Assembly (NCBI GenBank): GCA_002839125.1
Contig: PGXI01000081.1
Coordinates: 1-6,284 of the forward strand
Length of the DNA stretch: 6,284 bases
Direction of reading: 5' to 3'
DNA from: Tenericutes bacterium HGW-Tenericutes-5
Lineage (GTDB): Bacteria; Bacillota_I; Bacilli_A; Izemoplasmatales; Hujiaoplasmataceae
Both the position numbers and the translations under genes were made by a program. Positions 1 to 6,045 of the stretch are shown piece after piece (the stretch's first letter is position 1; every line of letters starts with the position of its first letter). The notes under the pieces are model-generated. The model was not told the DNA's origin. It did no database searches and worked only from the letters and a program-made list of their open reading frames with translations.

Positions 1-76
1 ATCCACTTTTAAAATGTATGATATTATTATTTAATTGTTTATAATTAACATTATTAAGTTTAATTTTGCAAACAAG

Positions 77-105
77 TTGTATAAAATAATAAATAGATTT
101 ATAAT
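77..105 (+). promoter_or_regulatory. Promoter of the TetR-family gene
   Basis: A -35 box TTGTAT (77-82, four of six matches to TTGACA) is followed by a 17-base spacer and a perfect TATAAT (100-105). The predicted transcription start is near 112, giving a leader of about 66 bases before the start codon at 178. The bases to the left (1-76) are AT-rich, hold no supported gene and show no clear second promoter. An 11-base direct repeat, TTTATAATTAA, occurs at 38-48 and again at 98-108, so the -10 box lies in the second copy. Confidence 0.7.
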
Positions 106-112
106 TAATGTA

Positions 113-152
113 AGTTACTATTAATGTATTATACATTATTGGGCTAGTAACT
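113..152. promoter_or_regulatory. Nested dyad at the tetR transcript start (likely operator or leader hairpin)
   Basis: Outer arms AGTTACTA (113-120) and TAGTAACT (145-152) are perfect inverted repeats. Between them lies a 17-bp palindrome, TAATGTAT-T-ATACATTA (122-138), with perfect 8-base arms. The half-site TAATGTA also occurs just upstream at 106-112. The element begins right at the predicted transcription start, the usual place for a TetR-family autorepression operator. As RNA it could also fold into one long hairpin (about 7 inner plus 8 outer pairs) at the extreme 5' end of the mRNA. No U-run follows, so it is not a terminator. That it is a binding site is inference; the symmetry is seen directly. 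Confidence 0.6.
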
Positions 153-161
153 AATAATGAA

Positions 162-170
162 AAAGGAGGT
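162..170 (+). promoter_or_regulatory. Ribosome binding site that fixes the tetR start
   Basis: AAAGGAGGT is a full anti-Shine-Dalgarno match, with 7 bases between it and the ATG at 178. It lies downstream of an in-frame ATG at 157, which has no ribosome binding site of its own. This argues that translation starts at 178 and not at 157. Confidence 0.85.
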
Positions 171-177
171 TAAAGTT

Positions 178-756
178 ATGCAAGTATTAAAAGAAAGTGT
201 TCGTAATGCAATCGTCGAAGGCGCAATTTTAGAGTTTTTTGAATACGGATTCCAAAATGCAAACATGAGACGAATCGCTGATAACGCAAATATTACTGTT
301 GGTAATATTTACCGTTACTACAAAAATAAAGAAACTTTATTCAAGGAGATATTATTGCCCGCTGAAAGAGCTATTGATGATTTAGGAAATTTTGACATTG
401 AAATTAACATTACGGCAATCAAAACAATTGACGATGTTAATCAGTTAGTTGCTTTCTTAATGAGCGTTTTAAAGCCATATACAAGAGAAATCTATATCAT
501 GACTTTGGATTCTTCTGGATCACATTATGTAAAAATAAAAAATCAATTAGAAACCATGATTATTAATAAAGTAAACTCATATTATCCTAAAAAATTTGAT
601 CGTTATTTGCTAAAAGTAATCGCATCTAGTTTTATCCAAGCTTCCTTTACGGTGTTCAGGGATAATATCAATAACATCAGACGGATTCAAGATATGATTA
701 CTCAATTAATCGTCTTCTACTTCCGCGATATGGACCAAAGATTATTTCAAAATTAG
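178..756 (+). CDS. TetR/AcrR-family transcriptional regulator
   Basis: This is a 192-residue DNA-binding repressor of the TetR family, a typical length. The N-terminal three-helix domain spans about residues 8-54. The helix-turn-helix is at about 28-47 and carries the family hallmark MRRIADNANITVGNIYRYYK, followed by NKETLF. The rest is an all-helical ligand and dimer domain with no recognisable specificity; its ligand cannot be read from sequence. The start at 178 is chosen over the in-frame ATG at 157 because a perfect ribosome binding site lies between the two. The nested palindrome at 113-152 suggests autorepression. The gene converges on an acyl-CoA synthetase/membrane acyltransferase operon, so control of acyl or lipid metabolism with an acyl-type effector is possible, but the convergent layout makes this weak. 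No good copy of the full palindrome was seen at the operon promoter near 3235. Confidence 0.93.
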   Translation: MQVLKESVRNAIVEGAILEFFEYGFQNANMRRIADNANITVGNIYRYYKNKETLFKEILLPAERAIDDLGNFDIEINITAIKTIDDVNQLVAFLMSVLKPYTREIYIMTLDSSGSHYVKIKNQLETMIINKVNSYYPKKFDRYLLKVIASSFIQASFTVFRDNINNIRRIQDMITQLIVFYFRDMDQRLFQN

Positions 757-770
757 TAAAAGTATAGGAA

Positions 771-802
771 AAGCGACTTAGAAATTCTAAGTCGTTTTTT
801 TT
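771..802. terminator. Bidirectional rho-independent terminator between tetR and the acyl-CoA synthetase gene
   Basis: The stem CGACTTAGA (774-782) pairs perfectly with TCTAAGTCG (786-794) around a three-base loop, with flanking A-T pairs. A run of eight T (795-802) follows on the plus strand. On the minus strand the tract after the stem reads CTTTTCC, weaker but usable. It lies 14 bases after the tetR stop, and its T-run overlaps the stop codon of the convergent gene. Confidence 0.9.
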
Positions 803-2408
803 ACATTTTTTCTAGAGCTAAGGTATTAGTTTTTCCGATGTCAGTCTTCGGAAGAACATCAAGTTCAATAATTTCTTTCGGCACCGCATATGGTCCTAAG
901 TTAGATTTAATGATACTTCTTAGTTTATCTTCATTAATCTTTGGTTTATCTTTATTCCAAACGATAAAAATCTTGACCATATTGCCTTTTTCTTCATCTG
1001 GTATGCCAATAGCTGCTACTTCACTAACACTTTCAAAACTCATCAACAGGTTTTCAATTTCAGCTGGTAAGACTGGCATCCCTGAAACTTTTATGATTCT
1101 TTTAAGCCGTTGTTTAAAGTGTACATATCCGTTTTCATCAATATACCCAAAATCTCCAGTCATAATCCATTTCTTTTTGTTTTTAACTAGCACTGTGTTT
1201 TTTGTAGCCTCTGGATCATCCAGGTATCCGTTCATCATGGTTGGACCTGATACAACAATTATTCCGTCTGTGTTTTCTGGAAGAAACTCTTTGGTTTCAA
1301 CATCGATTATTGCTACATTGATTCCCGGTAATGGTTTACCGACGGAATCTTGGTTATGATTTTTAAGTGTATTTACTGAACATACAGTTACTACTTCAGT
1401 TAATCCATAACCTTCTAAAAGTCTTGCTTTTGAACCCACACTTTCCATAGCCTTATAAAATCTCAGTTTTAAGTCTTTAGCGACATAATCCCCACCAATA
1501 AAGCACTGATCGATATTTTTGATATTTTTATGTTTGAATCCAGGATTTTTAAGTAGAGCTTCAAATAAAGAAGGTACTCCAATAACATAATTGATTTGAT
1601 TTTTCTTGATTAGCTTAACTGCTGTATCAGCATTAAACTTTGGCATTAAGGTATCTACCCCACCGAATCTTAACATTCCGTGTATTCCCATGCATAGACC
1701 AAATCCATGAAACATTGGCAATACCCCAAGCATGTGTTTGTTGGTAAAATCATTCATTCCCATTACGTAACTAACTTGTGAAGCGAGATAGTTAATTGCG
1801 TAGTTTGATAATTCGATGGTTTTCGGTTCACCTGAAGTTCCACCACTATGGAGGTATGTAGAAGTTATAAAGGGGTCAGTTTTTACTCGATCTGCTTTGA
1901 ACTTACTATATAGCGAAGTAAACTTAATTACTTTTGAAGAATACTTCACATCAGATAGTTTTTTTCGATTGATTATCTTATAACCAACTTTTTTTATCGT
2001 ATTAAAATCACTAACTGGCGATACCAATATCAATAGACAATCATCATTTAATAAGTCTTTATAATGATCATAAAATGTATCAAGTATTATTAAAGTTTTA
2101 CTCTTAGTTTTTTCCATGAACTTTCGCATTTGAATTACTGGTGTTATTGGATGTACCATGTGAGCGATAATACCTAACTTATTAACTGCATAAAAACTAT
2201 AAATTGCTTCAAAAACATTGGGAAGAGCCATGGTAATGACTTCTCCTTGTTTTATTCCTAGCTTGTTAATTCCATTTGCAATAGAATCGATTTTTTCGAC
2301 GAGAAAATGATAATTGATGTACTTACCCATAAATAAAAGTGCATTATTGTTTGGATTTTGATTTCTTGACTCTAATAAAGCATCATATAAACTATAATCT
2401 GATTTCAT
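801..2408 (-). CDS. AMP-forming acyl-CoA synthetase (acyl-activating enzyme, ANL superfamily)
   Basis: This 535-residue cytoplasmic enzyme of the acyl-CoA synthetase/ligase family activates a carboxylic acid with ATP to an acyl-adenylate and transfers it to a thiol, usually CoA. Motifs in order are the P-loop HSGGTSGEPKT (187-197), EGYGLTE (332-338), MTGDFGYID (416-424), the hinge region QRLKRIIKVSG (433-443) followed by PAEIE (448-452), and PKTDIGKT with the expected catalytic Lys526. The length is normal for the family. In the hinge motif, usually GRxK(D/E), the Gly is Gln433 and the acidic residue is Arg437; Arg434 and Lys436 are kept. The acid substrate cannot be assigned; a fatty acid is likeliest, and a carrier-protein or other thiol acceptor is possible. 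It is the second gene of an operon with a membrane acyltransferase. Its ribosome binding site AGGAGG lies 5 bases before ATG and contains the upstream gene's stop. Confidence 0.9.
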   Translation of the reverse strand: MKSDYSLYDALLESRNQNPNNNALLFMGKYINYHFLVEKIDSIANGINKLGIKQGEVITMALPNVFEAIYSFYAVNKLGIIAHMVHPITPVIQMRKFMEKTKSKTLIILDTFYDHYKDLLNDDCLLILVSPVSDFNTIKKVGYKIINRKKLSDVKYSSKVIKFTSLYSKFKADRVKTDPFITSTYLHSGGTSGEPKTIELSNYAINYLASQVSYVMGMNDFTNKHMLGVLPMFHGFGLCMGIHGMLRFGGVDTLMPKFNADTAVKLIKKNQINYVIGVPSLFEALLKNPGFKHKNIKNIDQCFIGGDYVAKDLKLRFYKAMESVGSKARLLEGYGLTEVVTVCSVNTLKNHNQDSVGKPLPGINVAIIDVETKEFLPENTDGIIVVSGPTMMNGYLDDPEATKNTVLVKNKKKWIMTGDFGYIDENGYVHFKQRLKRIIKVSGMPVLPAEIENLLMSFESVSEVAAIGIPDEEKGNMVKIFIVWNKDKPKINEDKLRSIIKSNLGPYAVPKEIIELDVLPKTDIGKTNTLALEKM

Positions 2409-2413
2409 GATTT

Positions 2414-2420
2414 CCTCCTA
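2414..2420 (-). promoter_or_regulatory. Ribosome binding site overlapping the upstream stop codon
   Basis: On the minus strand the sequence reads TAGGAGGAAATCATG. The TAG that ends the membrane acyltransferase gene (2418-2420) shares bases with the AGGAGG (2414-2419) that serves the acyl-CoA synthetase ATG (2406-2408). Ribosomes ending the first gene stop directly on the binding site of the second. This supports translational coupling and balanced expression of the two proteins. Confidence 0.85.
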
Positions 2421-3203
2421 ATAACGATATCCAAAGATATATCCTACTAAATATATTAAAGCGAACAGAATAAATTGATGCGTAACAAATATTAATAATG
2501 ATTTTCTACCGGCGATTTGAAAGATATTTTTATCTGACATTTTAACGCCAGGAATTAAACTTGTTTTAGCTTGATAAAAGGTATTTCCTAAAACTGTTCC
2601 TAGTAGAATGATTCCCATATATGGAAATAGGCCAAAATAATCCGCTCCGAAGGCATTGATTCCTAGAATTATTTCAGGAAGGTCTTGAACTCGAAAAGAA
2701 GATAAATACTCTAAATCATAAAATTTAAAGATGAACCCTACACCTATAATTATAAATGCTATCACTAAGAGAATCATTTCGTTTTTGACGAATTTTCTTA
2801 AAAGATAAATAATTAAGATAGAGAATGCGTATAAATGAATGATACCAAAAATTATCAAGGCATTAGTCATAAAGTTTTCTAAGACTATGGTTACTACTGT
2901 TATTGCTAGTGCAACCGATAAGAGTTTCAAACCTCGGGATAGATTGCTTTTACTGAAAGTATAACTTATACCGGATACAATCAAGAAAAGACTAACGAAA
3001 AAGAGATGACCATAAAACCTTAATCCTGATGACCAGTAATCGACTCCTAAGTCTTTTAGAAAGTTGAAAACAGAATTGTTTACATTATAAAAATTACCAA
3101 AAAGAGTTGGTAGTATTGCAAAATCATACATTAAATGATCAAAGACCATCATTATAATCGCAAACCCTCTTAAAAAATCTAATTCCCAAATTCTTTTTTT
3201 CAT
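2418..3203 (-). CDS. HGSNAT/DUF1624-type multi-pass membrane acyltransferase
   Basis: This 261-residue integral membrane protein starts RIWELDFLRGFAIIMMVFDH, the signature opening of the heparan-alpha-glucosaminide N-acetyltransferase catalytic domain family (Pfam HGSNAT_cat, formerly DUF1624). His23 after the first hydrophobic stretch matches the family's early conserved His. About seven hydrophobic helices are visible, near residues 13-30, 64-82, 95-112, 116-136, 143-160, 189-208 and 236-256. Later family-like blocks are FGIIHLYAFSI (119-129), DYFGLFPYMGIILLG (188-202) and SLLIFVTHQ (235-243). Members are thought to pass an acyl group from cytosolic acyl-CoA to an acceptor across or at the membrane; the bacterial acceptors are mostly unknown, and none is evident here. 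The start ATG at 3203 has GAGGT 7 bases upstream. It is the first gene of an operon with an acyl-CoA synthetase, which could supply its donor (inference). Confidence 0.82.
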   Translation of the reverse strand: MKKRIWELDFLRGFAIIMMVFDHLMYDFAILPTLFGNFYNVNNSVFNFLKDLGVDYWSSGLRFYGHLFFVSLFLIVSGISYTFSKSNLSRGLKLLSVALAITVVTIVLENFMTNALIIFGIIHLYAFSILIIYLLRKFVKNEMILLVIAFIIIGVGFIFKFYDLEYLSSFRVQDLPEIILGINAFGADYFGLFPYMGIILLGTVLGNTFYQAKTSLIPGVKMSDKNIFQIAGRKSLLIFVTHQFILFALIYLVGYIFGYRY

Positions 3204-3230
3204 ATGACTTACCTCATGTTTTATAGAAAT

Positions 3231-3239
3231 ATTATATCA
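3231..3239 (-). promoter_or_regulatory. Promoter of the membrane acyltransferase/acyl-CoA synthetase operon
   Basis: The minus strand carries an extended -10 box TGATATAAT with a perfect TATAAT at 3231-3236. No good -35 is present at the usual spacing (best TTAAAT, 3253-3258, 16-base spacer), which fits dependence on the extended -10. Transcription would start near 3224, about 20 bases before the ATG. Confidence 0.6.
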
Positions 3240-3337
3240 TTTATCAAAAAATATTTAATCTATTTTAATCTTTTAACCAATAAAATACATTTGTTCTGCG
3301 TATATACATATGAAAGGCTTCAAGAATTTTCTTTTCG

Positions 3338-3346
3338 TGGTATAAT
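3338..3346 (+). promoter_or_regulatory. Promoter of the ECF sigma/anti-sigma operon
   Basis: An extended -10 box TGGTATAAT (TATAAT at 3341-3346) lies just ahead of the sigma gene, back to back with the minus-strand promoter near 3235. The best -35 at 17 bases is poor (CTTCAA). The predicted start near 3353 falls on the ribosome binding site GAGGTG (3353-3358), leaving a leader of only about 13 bases. The overlapping TTCGT (3334-3338) resembles the CGT -10 core used by many ECF sigma factors, and TTCGT also precedes the -10 of the lipoprotein gene, so autoregulation is possible. The stretch 3240-3337 shows nothing else. Confidence 0.55.
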
Positions 3347-3365
3347 TTAGCCGAGGTGTATTTAA

Positions 3366-3893
3366 ATGCAAATAAACTATGACGATTATATCGATTTGTT
3401 AATAAATAAAGATGATGAAGCCTTCAAGGTTGTTTATGAGAACACAAAAAAAGGTGTTTTTTCAATGATTATATCAATAGTAAACAATAAGGCCGTTACT
3501 GAAGATTTAATGCAGGATACCTATATTAAAATGATTGAAAAGATTCATACATATAAAAGAGGAAGAAACTTTTATGCTTGGCTATTACAAATTGCAAAAT
3601 ACACTGCAATTGACCATTACCGAAAGTATAAAAAAGAAATCGTCTATGATCCGCAAGAACAAAGTTTCTATCACGATAGTTTACAAACTTCTGAAAAAAC
3701 CTATTCAGTTCTAGATTTAGTAAAACCTTTAGGGGATTTAGAAAAACAAATTGTTCTTTTAAGATCGGTAGATGACATGAAATTTAAAGATATTGCCAAA
3801 ATTGTTAATAAGCCTTTAGGAACAGTACTTTGGCTTTATAATAAATCAATTAAAACCTTACAAGATTACTTGAAGGTGGAGGTGCAAAAATGA
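3366..3893 (+). CDS. ECF-type RNA polymerase sigma factor
   Basis: This is a 175-residue two-domain sigma-70 family protein of the extracytoplasmic function class, which redirects RNA polymerase to a small set of promoters. Region 2 spans about residues 18-88, with the core-binding helix TEDLMQDTYIKMIEKI (45-60) and the -10-reading stretch FYAWLLQIAKYTAIDHYRK (69-87). A linker at about 89-120 leads to region 4 (122-170), whose helix-turn-helix is KFKDIAKIVNKPLGTVLWLY (139-158). The start ATG at 3366 has GAGGTG 7 bases upstream. The TGA stop overlaps the ATG of the next gene (ATGA), the classic arrangement of a sigma factor with its membrane anti-sigma factor, so activity is probably held in check by the product of 3890-4927. 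The subfamily, signal and regulon are unknown; likely targets are its own promoter and that of the lipoprotein gene. Confidence 0.92.
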   Translation: MQINYDDYIDLLINKDDEAFKVVYENTKKGVFSMIISIVNNKAVTEDLMQDTYIKMIEKIHTYKRGRNFYAWLLQIAKYTAIDHYRKYKKEIVYDPQEQSFYHDSLQTSEKTYSVLDLVKPLGDLEKQIVLLRSVDDMKFKDIAKIVNKPLGTVLWLYNKSIKTLQDYLKVEVQK

Positions 3894-4927
3894 AAGAAAA
3901 AGAAATAAGAGAAAGAATTAAACAAACTGCACTGAATGAAATACCAGATGTTTATGAAAAAATAAAACTAAATAATATTCAGATTGAACCAAGAAAAAGA
4001 CGTGATTTTAACTTTAGTTTTGCTAAAACTTTAAAGATTGTATTTACTAGTTTTGTTCTTATTGTAACCGGATTCTTTGTTTATAATTTTATTTTAAACA
4101 ATAGTATTGATTCTAATACTCCTTTAGCATCCGATATGGAGCTTCTAGGCTTTCAAGCAATCAGCGGTTCTGTTTTGTTAGGGGATTTAGAGGCAGAAGA
4201 ATTGAGTTATGATAGCTTTAGTAGTGAAATAATTCCTTTAAGTGCTACTACCGAAAGTATTAGTATTGACACTTACATTGATGATATCAATCCTTTAGTT
4301 CATATGATGGAAACAATTCTTAACTCGAGTTCTGATATTGAATATAAAGAATTTGATTCCGATGACGTGAGTTATCAATATGCGTTTTCTTATAAATCAT
4401 ATGATTTAGCAAAAAATGCAGTTAATTTTAAAATTTACTATAATAAAACAAATGAAGATTTTGAAGGAAAAGTTATCATTGAAGATAATACATTTGAGTT
4501 TGATAAAAATAGTTTACGACTACAAGTAAGAGCATCAGAAACTAATTATATCAATATTGAAAACAAATCAACTGATCTTCAACAAGCTTTTAAATATAGC
4601 TTATATCAAAATAGTGAACTAGTATTAGAAAACGATCTAGAACTATATAGAATTCAAAAAAATATTCAAGTTCGCACAAGAGTCACAAAAAATGGTGTAA
4701 CTATGAATTTATACTTTCAAAGAATGTATCAAGATAACTTAGATGAACTAGAAGTTGAGTATGAAATTGAGGACAATCAAAACCGAATTTCCGGAAATTT
4801 TAGAATCGATTTAGAATTTGATCAAGTAATGAATGGTTATCATTATCGCTATGTTTTTTCCAATAACTCTACTACCAACAAACCAAGAGGTCCTTTTGCA
4901 AATCCTGGTAATAGCCCTCATATGTAA
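3890..4927 (+). CDS. Probable membrane anti-sigma factor with a beta-rich outer domain
   Basis: This 345-residue protein has the layout of a membrane-bound anti-sigma factor. A charged cytoplasmic segment of about 46 residues contains ALNEIPDVYEKIK (14-26), similar to the short sigma-binding segments of other Bacillota anti-sigma factors. One membrane helix follows (about 48-69), then an outside domain of about 275 residues rich in alternating beta-type sequence, and a Pro/Gly/Asn tail ending GNSPHM. No zinc-binding (ZAS) Cys/His motif and no protease or carbohydrate-binding domain was recognised. The start is certain: GGAGGT (3878-3883) inside the sigma gene lies 6 bases before the ATG, and ATGA overlaps the sigma stop, giving coupled translation. 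The outer domain aligns in several blocks with the lipoprotein encoded at 5005-6027. The anti-sigma role comes from position and topology, not from a strong sequence match; the ligand is unknown. Confidence 0.75.
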   Translation: MKEKEIRERIKQTALNEIPDVYEKIKLNNIQIEPRKRRDFNFSFAKTLKIVFTSFVLIVTGFFVYNFILNNSIDSNTPLASDMELLGFQAISGSVLLGDLEAEELSYDSFSSEIIPLSATTESISIDTYIDDINPLVHMMETILNSSSDIEYKEFDSDDVSYQYAFSYKSYDLAKNAVNFKIYYNKTNEDFEGKVIIEDNTFEFDKNSLRLQVRASETNYINIENKSTDLQQAFKYSLYQNSELVLENDLELYRIQKNIQVRTRVTKNGVTMNLYFQRMYQDNLDELEVEYEIEDNQNRISGNFRIDLEFDQVMNGYHYRYVFSNNSTTNKPRGPFANPGNSPHM

Positions 4928-4963
4928 AAAAAATTAAATAATTCCAATAAAATATCAATAACC

Positions 4964-4997
4964 TTCGTATATAATATAAGAAAGAGTATAAGGAGGT
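4964..4997 (+). promoter_or_regulatory. Promoter and ribosome binding site of the lipoprotein gene
   Basis: A perfect TATAAT (4970-4975) is preceded by TTCGTA (4964-4969); no clear -35 is visible. The start site would be near 4982, ahead of a full-length ribosome binding site AAGGAGGT (4990-4997), 7 bases from the ATG at 5005. TTCGT sits in the same place, within one base, as in front of the sigma gene's TATAAT, hinting at a shared ECF-type -10 element. No terminator lies between 4927 and here, so read-through from the sigma operon is also likely. Confidence 0.5.
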
Positions 4998-5004
4998 TAT
5001 TTTT

Positions 5005-6027
5005 ATGAAAAAATTATTAATTGTCGCAGTTGCGATATTTGCAGTATTTACAGTAGTTGGTTGTGATCAACTTAATGTAATTGAGATTGAAAACGAGGAA
5101 GAGGTCTTTAATCTTCAGGCACTGAGTTCTACAACACTCTTAAGTTTCAATGAAGAGAGTGTGACTGACTTAGCTTACTCACCAATGGCTAATCAAGAGA
5201 CACAAGATCCAATTATAACTGAGGAAGTTGAAAATATTGATTATTATGTGGAAATGATAGAAGTTTTCTTAAGTAATGATAATCTAGATATTACAAATGA
5301 AGAATCTGATAATGAAGATTATGACTACAAAACTATTTATAACACTATAAATATCAATGGTGAATCAGTGAGTTATATATTCTATTACAATGAGTTTGAT
5401 TTTACTACCGATCAAGAACCTTTGACTTCTACTTATTCTGAATCAACAGAAGGTATGCAAGCCAGAAGTTTTCATTTCCAAGATGAAGATGACAATTTAG
5501 TTGTTAAAGGCTTAGAAGGAATCTTGATTTATGGTGATGTTACATATAATATCGAAGGTAAAAAAGTTGTTAATAATCGTCAAGAAATCTTTAGATTAAG
5601 ATCTTTTATCGATGAAGAAAACTATGTAATGGTAAACTATCAAAAAGATATTACTGATAGAAACAAAGAAAAATTCTTCTTTAAAGAAGTTGTTGATAAT
5701 GTAATTGTTAAAGAATCTAAAGTTATGATATTTACCAAAGATAATCGAACTCATGTTAAATTAGATTTCGTTGATGGTAATTTAAGTTCATCATATATCT
5801 TTAACATTAGAACTGAAGAAAATGTACAGTTCATTCACATCGTTTATGAGATAGACAATGGCGAAACTGTTGAAGAGGGTGTTGTTAGATTAACAGCTGA
5901 AACTAATCCTGAAACTGGTGAAGTTGTATACAGTTATTCTATGACTCCAAACAATCATAATGGTAAAGAATACAAACATTCTTTTAACCATCGTCATCAA
6001 AATCAAACCTCAGTAAATGTAAATTAG
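5005..6027 (+). CDS. Surface lipoprotein related to the outer domain of the anti-sigma-like protein
   Basis: This 340-residue protein begins with a lipoprotein signal peptide: MKK, a hydrophobic core (4-18) and lipobox VVGC, with Cys20 as the predicted lipidated residue. The mature protein would be anchored on the outer face of the membrane. The body is acidic and beta-rich, with no named domain recognised. Several blocks align in order with the outer domain of the preceding membrane protein: LQALSSTTLL (37-46) with FQAISGSVLL, VENIDYYVEMIEVFLS (75-90) with IDDINPLVHMMETILN, LEGILIYGDVT (170-180) with FEGKVIIEDNT, and IHIVYEID (277-284) with LEVEYEIE. It carries an extra acidic, Ser/Thr-rich segment at about 131-168 and a His-rich C-terminus (His318, 325, 329, 331). 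Position after sigma and anti-sigma genes suggests it belongs to the same circuit as partner, sensor or target of the sigma factor; the function is otherwise unknown. Confidence 0.8.
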   Translation: MKKLLIVAVAIFAVFTVVGCDQLNVIEIENEEEVFNLQALSSTTLLSFNEESVTDLAYSPMANQETQDPIITEEVENIDYYVEMIEVFLSNDNLDITNEESDNEDYDYKTIYNTININGESVSYIFYYNEFDFTTDQEPLTSTYSESTEGMQARSFHFQDEDDNLVVKGLEGILIYGDVTYNIEGKKVVNNRQEIFRLRSFIDEENYVMVNYQKDITDRNKEKFFFKEVVDNVIVKESKVMIFTKDNRTHVKLDFVDGNLSSSYIFNIRTEENVQFIHIVYEIDNGETVEEGVVRLTAETNPETGEVVYSYSMTPNNHNGKEYKHSFNHRHQNQTSVNVN

Positions 6028-6045
6028 TCGAGTCATTATATAAAG

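Noticed and set aside
1..76. Minus-strand open frame running off the left edge
   Set aside because: It has no ATG and no ribosome binding site and consists of AT-rich low-complexity codons; treated as intergenic DNA.
38..108. Tandem promoter suggested by the repeated TTTATAATTAA (38-48 and 98-108)
   Set aside because: The first copy has TATAAT but no acceptable -35 at 16-18 bases; an 11-base AT-only repeat is expected by chance in such AT-rich DNA.
157..177. Earlier in-frame ATG for the TetR gene
   Set aside because: No ribosome binding site lies before 157, while a perfect AAGGAGGT lies after it, correctly spaced for the ATG at 178.
838..1359. 173-codon plus-strand open frame
   Set aside because: It lies wholly antisense to the acyl-CoA synthetase gene, has no ribosome binding site, and its Ser/Ile/Leu-rich product is what the opposite strand of that gene would give.
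3311..3341. SigW-like promoter TGAAAG...CGTGG ahead of the sigma gene
   Set aside because: The spacer is 19 bases instead of about 16 and TGAAAG misses the final C; the lipoprotein promoter has no matching -35.
3204..3365. Possible riboswitch or T-box leader in the divergent gap
   Set aside because: Predicted leaders are only about 13-20 bases on each side and no conserved stem or terminator/antiterminator pair is visible.
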